This document shows, in pieces, positions 1 to 6,782 of a DNA stretch of 64,000 nt (position 1 is its first letter; each line of letters starts with the position of its first letter). Made by a program: the position numbers and the translations under genes. The notes beneath the pieces were generated by a model. It had not been told where the DNA came from, did no database searches, and saw nothing but the letters and a program-made list of their open reading frames with translations. The DNA lies in the IMG/VR virus record IMGVR_UViG_3300032032_000001, positions 1 through 64,000 of that record. The stretch is one strand, 5' to 3'. The stretch is from a virus.

Positions 1-195
1 TCAGAAGAGGTGCTCCGTCTGTTCAAGTATGAGCTTACGGGTAACGAGCGTGCCGTCTATGAACATTTAACTGGTTACGGGAGACCTAAGCTCTCCTCAA
101 CCAGCGAGATAGCTAAGAAATTGAAGATGCCCGACTACCAAGTCAGCCGCCTCAAGAACGCTATCCAGAAAAAACTGAAGAGGTATTTAGGATGA
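1..195 (+). CDS. C-terminal fragment of a sigma-factor-like protein (region 4 HTH)
   Basis: The reading frame is open from the first base of the window, so this is the 3' end of a gene that starts upstream. An internal GTG lies at 10 but nothing supports it as the start. The 64 visible residues resemble sigma region 4: an LTGNERAVYEHLTGYG stretch, then STSEIAKKLKMP and the recognition-like helix VSRLKNAIQKKLKR. In the sigma family this helix-turn-helix reads the -35 element and contacts the polymerase flap. Its stop overlaps the next start (ATGA). A phage polymerase beta subunit at 61420 makes a phage sigma-like factor plausible. Another HTH protein is possible because regions 2 and 3 lie outside the window. 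Confidence 0.5.
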   Translation, partial: SEEVLRLFKYELTGNERAVYEHLTGYGRPKLSSTSEIAKKLKMPDYQVSRLKNAIQKKLKRYLG

Positions 196-851
196 ATAAC
201 CTAGAGAAATACGCTAAAAAGCAAAAAGAGAAGAAGACTTTATCGAGAAAGCTGTTGAACGCGCTTGGTATAACTGCGGCCACCGGTGCCGGGGCAATGT
301 CAGGATCGTTAGGATCGCAGCTTGCGGTAATGGGGCTCGAAAATGTTGGCGACGCCAGTTCCCCAAAGACATCCAAGCCACACTCCATCCGCAAGAACTG
401 GCGTGGTGCTTACAGTGATCATAAAGGCACCGCTACTGCCCGCCAACTCCGGAGAATGCTCCCTAAGTCAGGCAAGAAAGCCCTCGCTCGCTTTTCGGGG
501 TCTCCCAGGGCGCAGGTAGCTGCTATCTTAGCGGGTACGGTTGCCGGTGGCGTTGGCGGTTACAAAGCAGGCAAGAAGTTAACCGAACCCTCTAAGGGCA
601 AAAAGAGCAGTGGAGGCAAGTGGGGCCGCAGAGCAGCTATGACTGGTGGGGCCACACTTGGTGCCGCTAGCGGACTGGCTGCTGGGGCGGCTGGGCCAGC
701 ATTGGCGCTACTCATAGCAGGGCACCCCAGAGCAGCTTTGGCAGCGGCGGGTTTGACGACTGTCGGAGGAGGCATTGCTGGGGCGGGCCTCGGCAAGAAG
801 CTCACAGAGAAGAAAGCTAGTGCGTGGAATGCTCTCGCAGGGGGCGTATAA
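192..851 (+). CDS. Gly/Ala/Lys-rich virion-cluster protein with membrane-like segments
   Basis: This 219-aa protein is not assignable to a family. It has a basic N-terminus (residues 1-20). Gly/Ala-rich hydrophobic stretches follow at about 22-48, 107-124, 150-177 and 180-200. An internal duplication of about 23 residues is visible (110-132 and 183-205), each copy ending in GKKLTE. A KKA tripeptide at 207-209 precedes a short hydrophobic tail. The start ATG overlaps the previous stop and has GAGG upstream. It is the first of four similar low-complexity basic proteins before the baseplate genes. An internal or ejected virion protein is one possibility, inferred only from composition and position. 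Confidence 0.7.
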   Translation: MNNLEKYAKKQKEKKTLSRKLLNALGITAATGAGAMSGSLGSQLAVMGLENVGDASSPKTSKPHSIRKNWRGAYSDHKGTATARQLRRMLPKSGKKALARFSGSPRAQVAAILAGTVAGGVGGYKAGKKLTEPSKGKKSSGGKWGRRAAMTGGATLGAASGLAAGAAGPALALLIAGHPRAALAAAGLTTVGGGIAGAGLGKKLTEKKASAWNALAGGV

Positions 852-1427
852 ATGGCTAACGAGCACAAAACAAAGACCGCAAATATCGCAAAGGTCCATT
901 TCCTTATGAAGGAAAAGGGCATGAGTGCTGTAGAGGCTATCAAGTCTGCCTACCCTAGTTGGCCTGAGGAGAAGGTTAAGGCCTTAGCGGTTAAGCTTGA
1001 ATCCATGAAGGGCGCGGGCAAGGCAATGGCCTCCGGTGGACCTATGGCAGCTAAAAAAGAAGAGCCGCAGGAAGAGGGGGCCGAAAAAGAGGCTTCCGTA
1101 CTCATGTCCGGGCTGGAGCATGGATCGTTAGCGCTCTATGAAAGCTACATTAAGAAGCAAGCCATGCTTAACCCATTAGGCGCAGCCAAGGCTCTTGGCT
1201 TTCTAAAGACTGTTGGCAAGGAAGGCGGCAAACTTGTTTCAAAGGGTGCCACTGGGGCTGGGAAGTTCTTCACCAAGAATATGCCGAAGACCACCGCAGT
1301 AACTAAGGCCAAGTTCAAGGAGATGATTAAGAGCAACCCAAAGGCATGGGCAGCAATCAAGAAGTACTATAAACCAGCCTTAGGCGGAGTTGCAGGTGGT
1401 GTAGCTCTAGGTAAGTTGGTGGACTAG
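852..1427 (+). CDS. Lys/Ala-rich virion-cluster protein with KEA and KQA motifs
   Basis: This 191-aa protein starts at the ATG immediately after the preceding stop. Residues 1-55 look like a small helical domain (HFLMKEKGMSAVEAIKSAYP). Residues 56-80 are an Ala/Lys/Glu linker. KEA occurs at 79-81 and KQA at 102-104. After KQA the protein becomes Gly/Ala/Lys-rich and amphipathic, with a hydrophobic C-terminus (ALGGVAGGVALGKLV). The change of composition right at the KxA motifs is what makes it worth comparing with its neighbours. I recognise no family, and a scaffold-like or ejected protein is only a guess. Confidence 0.7.
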   Translation: MANEHKTKTANIAKVHFLMKEKGMSAVEAIKSAYPSWPEEKVKALAVKLESMKGAGKAMASGGPMAAKKEEPQEEGAEKEASVLMSGLEHGSLALYESYIKKQAMLNPLGAAKALGFLKTVGKEGGKLVSKGATGAGKFFTKNMPKTTAVTKAKFKEMIKSNPKAWAAIKKYYKPALGGVAGGVALGKLVD

Positions 1428-1429
1428 GA

Positions 1430-1693
1430 ATGCCTGACGCTGTTACTTATGGGACAAAACTGTCTGGTTCGAATAAGGAAGACTTCCTAAAGGACCTTAA
1501 AACACAGGTTATTCGTTTCTTAAGAGCGGAGCGGGTGCGCTTGAAAACAGAACGGGCGTTCCTTGAGTCTGTTCAGGCAGGTCTCACGGAGGCAGACATG
1601 AAGTATAAAAAATTGACGGAGGTTGCGACCTACGTAGATGTGGCCAAGCTCCTCGGATTAAGCCCATCAAAAGACGCAGGTAGCTCAGAATGA
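1430..1693 (+). CDS. small helical hypothetical protein
   Basis: This 87-aa protein starts two bases after the previous stop and overlaps the next start by four bases, so it belongs to the virion operon. Residues 17-60 are strongly helical and charged (LKTQVIRFLRAERVRLKTER), and residues 63-80 form a second helix (LTEVATYVDVAKLLGL). There are no cysteines, membrane segments or known motifs. A small structural or chaperone-like role fits its position, but nothing in the sequence shows a function. Confidence 0.65.
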   Translation: MPDAVTYGTKLSGSNKEDFLKDLKTQVIRFLRAERVRLKTERAFLESVQAGLTEADMKYKKLTEVATYVDVAKLLGLSPSKDAGSSE

Positions 1694-2937
1694 AGATTAA
1701 GCTGGGAACAAACGCGGTACTGCCGTTCTTCGACTCTACAGCAGTTATTGCTCTGGCGAGCTTTACTGTTCAAGTCGATGATCCCAGCGGTGCGACTGTA
1801 GCCACAGCGGGAATGACCGCTGTGACAGATATACCCGACTTGTACCTGAGTGAGCCCGTTTTGTTCTCAAAGGTCGGTCAATACACGCTCACTTACACGT
1901 ATGATGTTGATGTCGTTAAGCAGAGCTATGTTGATGTCGGGGCGGCCCCTATAAGCGACTACCCAAGAGCCGTACCCACCACCCTGCGACTAGATCAGCG
2001 TGAGGTCGGTGGACCCGCTGAAACCGTCACCGTACAAGTGATAGATCAGGCAGGAGATACAGCGTTTGGGCCCACTAATGCGCCATACGTTGCTGGGGCT
2101 TCTGGGTACGAAGTAGCACACACGTTCCTAAATCAGGAGCAATACTTCATTGTATGGTTCACAGGGGCACCTGCGACACCCTTTAGTATGGAGCCCGCGC
2201 TGGTACTTACGCCCGCAGGCGCTGAGACCTGTAGATTCACAGTCGCGACCCTCGAAGGCAACAACGGACAGCCGCACATTGGAACTACGGTTCTCGCAAG
2301 CCTTTCTGATGGGACAGCGGTAGCGCAGGCATTGACCGATATTGAGGGCGAAGCAGTTCTCAACCTAGACCCCACAAACTACGTAATAAGTCTCGAAAAG
2401 AGCGGGGTCGTGTTCTCGAAGAACAACTTCACGCTAGAGGTTATAAACTCTAGAGAGATATCATCAGACCCACTACTGTACTCTCCTGAAGCAACAGAAA
2501 TTCAAGCTTTTCAGATCATAACAGGGTCTTTCACACCAACGTTCACGGCCCCCATATCGCCAGCACCCATGTGCCAGATGTTTGCCGACATCTACAGAAT
2601 GAGTGGTAAGCCATTATCACACGCTAATGTGCAAGTAAGGCTCTTGCATACACCACAACTTTTTTCAGGGGTTGCTGTGTTTGATACACAGGCAACCTAT
2701 AGAACTGATGGCAGCGGACATGTCGAGTTTATGCTTGTACAAGGTGTCAAGATAGAGGTGATAATTGCGCCGCTCTCCCTCCGAAGAATCATTACAGTAC
2801 CGAAAGGCGATGACGCGGTAGACCCGAACACGGGCCAATACATCCCAATCAACCTTATTGACCTCATGTCTAACGCAGATGATGTATTCGATATTATTAA
2901 GGCGGAGATTCCTGCGGCCCCAAGGAGGACTCTGTAA
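1690..2937 (+). CDS. beta-sandwich virion protein with carboxypeptidase-regulatory-like repeats
   Basis: This 415-aa beta-rich protein is probably part of the virion. At least two segments have the look of carboxypeptidase-regulatory/Cna-B-like beta-sandwiches, in which a variable strand is followed by a T-D-x-x-G turn and a Y/V-x-I-x-L strand. One is around residues 195-240 (ALTDIEGEAVLNLDPTNYVI), the other around 300-365 (TDGSGHVEFMLVQGVKIEVI). The N-terminal 90 residues look like another Ig-like sandwich. It starts at ATG 1690 and overlaps the previous gene by four bases and the next by one. The protein at 5510 has the same repeat type. Such domains commonly mediate surface or protein contacts in tails. 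Confidence 0.65.
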   Translation: MKIKLGTNAVLPFFDSTAVIALASFTVQVDDPSGATVATAGMTAVTDIPDLYLSEPVLFSKVGQYTLTYTYDVDVVKQSYVDVGAAPISDYPRAVPTTLRLDQREVGGPAETVTVQVIDQAGDTAFGPTNAPYVAGASGYEVAHTFLNQEQYFIVWFTGAPATPFSMEPALVLTPAGAETCRFTVATLEGNNGQPHIGTTVLASLSDGTAVAQALTDIEGEAVLNLDPTNYVISLEKSGVVFSKNNFTLEVINSREISSDPLLYSPEATEIQAFQIITGSFTPTFTAPISPAPMCQMFADIYRMSGKPLSHANVQVRLLHTPQLFSGVAVFDTQATYRTDGSGHVEFMLVQGVKIEVIIAPLSLRRIITVPKGDDAVDPNTGQYIPINLIDLMSNADDVFDIIKAEIPAAPRRTL

Positions 2938-4667
2938 TGGATTTTGACCGACGAGAGGCCCTTGAATTTATGCGAGGACTGACAAAAGAAGCAGTCCCAA
3001 CAACCGCGACCGGACGACCGGGCCAGCCGATGGACCAGATGGGTCAAGGCATGGCACCTTGGGCCATTAAACAGGCCCCAGCTACCGCAGCAAATACGCA
3101 GAACCTTCTAGGGAAGCAGCTGGTTAACTATGCCGCCAAAGCTAATCAGAATAAGTTTCGGGGCAATGTAAACGCCTCTGCGAATAGACAAATGGCGAAG
3201 AAGACCGGCAAGGGCGAGCTTCTGGGTAAAACAGAGGACACCTTAAAGGAAACAAATCCACCCATGGTAAAGGGCGCGAGCACTAAGCCGACCGTTAGGC
3301 GCAAGAGAGCACGTAAGCCGAAGCAGGTAAAGAATCTGCTGTCTAGACTTACGGGAGCCGACGTTACTATTGCGGGCGGTATTGCGGGTGCCGGAACAGG
3401 GCTGGCTACCCACGACCAGCTTACCAAGCTGGACGAACTCCTAGGCGCTCACGAGAAGACCCTCAAAACCAAAGCTATGGATATCGGCAAGAAGGCCAGA
3501 GGGAAAGCCCACCACGCGTCCAACATCTATAATGAGAAGCACTCCAAGCTACCGCGCTTACTGAAGTGGTACGCCAAGAGAAAAGGGGTGCCGTCAAGCA
3601 TTGATCTAGCAAAACATGTTCCCAAGGACATTGTTGAGAAAGAGATCCCCAAGCTACGAATGGGTGGGAAAGCTATACGCAGCACCGCGCTCAAGTCTGG
3701 TGCGAAGGTAGGGGTCGGTTCAATGCTGGCACTTTTATTAGCTAGGTCTCTGTCTAGAAAAGCGGAGCAGAGCAAGAAGGTCAAAGCCATTACAGGCGTC
3801 CTTGACGCTAAGCCTGTTAAGCTTGCCAGCGCTGACCTTGAGAAGGAAGCGTGGATTGGCACTGGCGCTCGGATTTTTGGCTGGGGAAAGAATCTCCTGA
3901 CCAGATTCGGCGGCAGAGCCGTAGCCGGGTCTGACGCTGCCCTCCCCCACGCGGGACGAGTTTTTCAGAGCGCAGGCTCGGGCGCACCGGCACAAGCGGT
4001 AACCATGAGTAACCGACTTAAAGACGCACTCGGGAACACAAGGAATGCCCTGTGGTCTCGTGGTACCGGCATGAAGAACGTTTACCGAAAGATCGGCCCA
4101 GACGGGAAACCTATTCTCGATAAGGCCGGTAAGGAAGTTCAGTTCTTATCCGGAAAAGGTAGATTTAGAGCGCCCAATGACTGGGAGAAGGTCAAGCGCT
4201 GGGATCAAACAGGCGGATGGATTAATCAAGGCGTCAAAGGCCTCGCTAGACACGGCACCCACGGTGCCCTCGGTGGCTACGGGCTTTCCTGGGCCCTGAA
4301 TTCGGACGCCAAATGGAACGATCAGCGTAGGATTGATATGGCGTTGGGCGGGGCACTTTTGTACCCAGGGCTAAAGTGGTCCAATAAGCCTGCCGCAATC
4401 ACCGCCACCGCAGCAGCAATGGCTCCGGGATCACCAGTATCTCATCTTGGTCCCAAGGGCTGGGCCGCCGGTAAGAACCTGTGGGACACCAAGGGCTACG
4501 GTAAAGGGGACATCTCACATATGAAGACGCTAACTAATTCACTAAATACCAGACAGGTAAAAAGAGACCAAGTTTGGAAAGACAAAGCAAGATCACAAAA
4601 CGAGTCAGCGAGAAAAGCTAAGGCAACTAGGCTCAAGCTTGAGGCCGCCTCGAAAAAGGCGAAATAG
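2937..4667 (+). CDS. large basic Gly/Lys-rich virion-cluster protein with KEA motifs
   Basis: This 576-aa protein is strongly basic. KEA lies at 17-19, KQA at 45-47 and KEA at 303-305. A Lys/Arg-rich stretch (about 119-133) precedes a Gly/Ala hydrophobic segment (142-158). A second hydrophobic segment is at about 258-271. After the second KEA, the composition switches to an aromatic, Gly-rich amphipathic region (WIGTGARIFGWGKNLL). The start overlaps the stop of the upstream gene (TAATG). No enzyme motif is visible. Composition and neighbours suggest a virion protein, perhaps one delivered with the DNA, but this is inference. Confidence 0.65.
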   Translation: MDFDRREALEFMRGLTKEAVPTTATGRPGQPMDQMGQGMAPWAIKQAPATAANTQNLLGKQLVNYAAKANQNKFRGNVNASANRQMAKKTGKGELLGKTEDTLKETNPPMVKGASTKPTVRRKRARKPKQVKNLLSRLTGADVTIAGGIAGAGTGLATHDQLTKLDELLGAHEKTLKTKAMDIGKKARGKAHHASNIYNEKHSKLPRLLKWYAKRKGVPSSIDLAKHVPKDIVEKEIPKLRMGGKAIRSTALKSGAKVGVGSMLALLLARSLSRKAEQSKKVKAITGVLDAKPVKLASADLEKEAWIGTGARIFGWGKNLLTRFGGRAVAGSDAALPHAGRVFQSAGSGAPAQAVTMSNRLKDALGNTRNALWSRGTGMKNVYRKIGPDGKPILDKAGKEVQFLSGKGRFRAPNDWEKVKRWDQTGGWINQGVKGLARHGTHGALGGYGLSWALNSDAKWNDQRRIDMALGGALLYPGLKWSNKPAAITATAAAMAPGSPVSHLGPKGWAAGKNLWDTKGYGKGDISHMKTLTNSLNTRQVKRDQVWKDKARSQNESARKAKATRLKLEAASKKAK

Positions 4668-4679
4668 GCAGGAGACACC

Positions 4680-5495
4680 ATGGATTATTACGTATCAACC
4701 GAGCGCAGACAGCGCCTCATAACAGCTTTCCATAAGACCGCCATGGCCAAGTCTCCTGAGATTGAGGCAAAGGTTATTACAGCGACAACCAAACTGGCAT
4801 TCGCCCGAGAGCTTGCTGAAATTGACCCAAGCCTGGATCTCACAAAGACCGCCGGGTTTGGCGACTTCCTGAAGAAGTGGGGTCCTGATATCGCGCTTAC
4901 CGCATTGATGTTTGTCCCAGGGGTAAACGTCGTAGCAGGTGCCGCACGGGTAGGCCTCGGTGCTTACCGAGCAGCTAGAATTGCAAAGGGCGCTTACACC
5001 GCTGCCAAAGCCGCGAGGACTGCTTATAAAGGCAGCCAGACCCTCAGAAAAGGGGTCCAAGCATATAAAGGTCTTCGCACAGCTGGCCAGGGGGCATCTA
5101 CGGCTCTTAAGGGTTCAGGCATGAGCGCTAAGGCTATGAACCTAGCCAACAAGGCCAGTAAAGGGTTTAATACCGCTAAAAACACGATGACGACCGGCTT
5201 GAAAAACGCATGGAACGCCAAGGGCGGAATAGGCCAAACGGGTGCCAAGGGCTGGGGGAAGAGACGGGGCTTCGCTGACCTCGTCACCAAGGTCGCGCCG
5301 GAAACCGGAAAGAGGTCGTTCTCAGGAGTGAAGAGCATTATGAGCGGTTGGGGCCTCTACGAAGGCGTTCCAGCAGCCAAGCGGCTTGCTACTGGTAATC
5401 CAAAGAGTTGGGGCCAGCACACCGGCGGCAGCGGTCATGGCGGCGGAACAGGGTCCCTTACCCAACTAAGAACCCTAACCAACTCAACCAGATAG
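4680..5495 (+). CDS. Ala/Gly/Lys-rich virion-cluster protein with two KTA motifs
   Basis: This 271-aa protein starts at ATG 4680 with AGGAGA upstream. KTA occurs at 19-21 (FHKTA) and 56-58 (LTKTA). Directly after the second KTA comes a predicted membrane-like segment (WGPDIALTALMFVPGVNVV, about 67-85). It is followed by about 100 residues of Ala/Lys/Thr/Gly repeats rich in aromatic residues (AYRAARIAKGAYTAAKAA). The C-terminus is Gly/His/Ser-rich. The pattern of a short helical leader, KTA and an amphipathic body matches the proteins at 852 and 2937. No family is recognised. Confidence 0.65.
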   Translation: MDYYVSTERRQRLITAFHKTAMAKSPEIEAKVITATTKLAFARELAEIDPSLDLTKTAGFGDFLKKWGPDIALTALMFVPGVNVVAGAARVGLGAYRAARIAKGAYTAAKAARTAYKGSQTLRKGVQAYKGLRTAGQGASTALKGSGMSAKAMNLANKASKGFNTAKNTMTTGLKNAWNAKGGIGQTGAKGWGKRRGFADLVTKVAPETGKRSFSGVKSIMSGWGLYEGVPAAKRLATGNPKSWGQHTGGSGHGGGTGSLTQLRTLTNSTR

Positions 5496-5509
5496 ACGGA
5501 GAGTAAGAA

Positions 5510-6475
5510 GTGGCAGACGTATACGTACATTGTAGAACAGCTCTAATGCCTGCCGGGGACCCGGTTCAGGGCGTGTACGTCTCCATCCACTCGCCCGGTG
5601 TTTACAACTCGTTAGCGGATGGAATCACGGATGCTAACGGGCAGGTATTTTTAGGAGCCAGGGCTCCCGGAATATATGAGATACATTTGACGCCCAACGG
5701 TGCCGCTAAGGTGCAAGAGGGTAATTTGCAGACGATAACTGTCGTTGATGAGGATACGAGTCCCGCAGACGGGAACACGGACCCTAATATCTTCGACGTT
5801 CTTATTGACACGACAACGCTCCCAGCAGCATCCGATGATCATTTTTGTCGGTGCTCAGGAAGCTTCATTAACCCATATGGTAAACCGATTGACGAACTAA
5901 CAATAAGGTTCTCAGAGAATTCAGTATTTTTCCCGAACTTAATTTATTACCCGCAGGGCAGCGCAAACGCGCTAATACCAACCTCACAGGTTGTTCGAAC
6001 AGATAGTAGTGGTTTCGCTTCCGTAGACTTGCTCAGAAATTATGAGTATTTAGTTTTTATGGAAGGATACGAGAACTTGGCCAGGAATATTCTTGTCCCA
6101 GATGCATCTGCTGCCCCGCTTCCAGACATCATCTTCCCAGCCGTCGATGGTGTTGAGTACACATTAAATAACGTTTTATTAGATGGTAATAGCCCATCAG
6201 TAACGTTGAATGTTGGGCAACAGACCACTCTTCTTCTTGAAACAGTTTTTCGGAGTGGTCTTAGAATCTCAGGGGTGGTAGACACAGTATTAGTAACTCC
6301 AGAGCAAAGCATTATTAGTACTACGTTGACAGGTAATACTCTTTTGATAGAGGCTCTATCTCCAGGAAACGTAGAATTAGAGGTCACTCGTGTTAAACCA
6401 GAAGCAGGACATGGAATCACCATCGCGCCTGACCCTGGAGTACGAGGTGCCCTCAATGTCTTGGTCAATCCCTGA
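5510..6475 (+). CDS. beta-sandwich virion protein with an Ig-like C-terminus
   Basis: This 321-aa protein starts at GTG 5510 after a GGAGAG site. Residues 1-95 form a carboxypeptidase-regulatory-like sandwich (GVYVSIHSPG, then TDANGQVFLGARAPGIYEI). Residues 110-205 appear to repeat the fold (RTDSSGFASVDLLRNYEYLV). The last 100 residues resemble a bacterial Ig-like domain (SVTLNVGQQTTLLLE, then GNVELEV). The layout parallels the protein at 1690, so the two are probably paralogous tail or baseplate decorations. There is no signal peptide or catalytic motif. Its 3' end overlaps the next gene by about 20 bases. Confidence 0.65.
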   Translation: MADVYVHCRTALMPAGDPVQGVYVSIHSPGVYNSLADGITDANGQVFLGARAPGIYEIHLTPNGAAKVQEGNLQTITVVDEDTSPADGNTDPNIFDVLIDTTTLPAASDDHFCRCSGSFINPYGKPIDELTIRFSENSVFFPNLIYYPQGSANALIPTSQVVRTDSSGFASVDLLRNYEYLVFMEGYENLARNILVPDASAAPLPDIIFPAVDGVEYTLNNVLLDGNSPSVTLNVGQQTTLLLETVFRSGLRISGVVDTVLVTPEQSIISTTLTGNTLLIEALSPGNVELEVTRVKPEAGHGITIAPDPGVRGALNVLVNP

Positions 6476-6782
6476 TACAAGTAGCGACATACGCCCTTCA
6501 AGGCAGATTATGTGGTTCACGCGGCTATGGGCCGCAGTTGTTAGACGCGCCGCAGTGGACTGGGTCCTGTACAAAGACCATCCCACATCTAAGCTTAGAA
6601 AAATTGGGGCGGACGCCGAGTATTGGATTTTCTTAGATAAGGAGGAAAATAGGTTAAGTTCTTTTGTATCTGTATGCGATATTCTTGGTCTAGAACCCAG
6701 CTTAATGAGGGAAAAGGTGCGAAGCTTAAGCGAGGATGATGCTAGAAGGCTAAGAGGTATGGAGTTTGGCGATGACTGGTAA
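6456..6782 (+). CDS. small conserved-looking phage protein, function unknown
   Basis: I chose ATG 6456 (108 aa) because GAGG lies nine bases upstream. An in-frame ATG at 6411 and a longer version starting further upstream lie deeper inside the previous gene. The sequence has an amphipathic Trp-rich helix (MWFTRLWAAVVRRAAVDW). A segment resembling small phage proteins with a WIF-x-x-D/S...VCDILGLEP pattern follows, then a helical charged end. No catalytic motif is visible. Its stop overlaps the next start by 11 bases, which suggests translational coupling with the large structural protein that follows. Confidence 0.6.
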   Translation: MSWSIPDTSSDIRPSRQIMWFTRLWAAVVRRAAVDWVLYKDHPTSKLRKIGADAEYWIFLDKEENRLSSFVSVCDILGLEPSLMREKVRSLSEDDARRLRGMEFGDDW

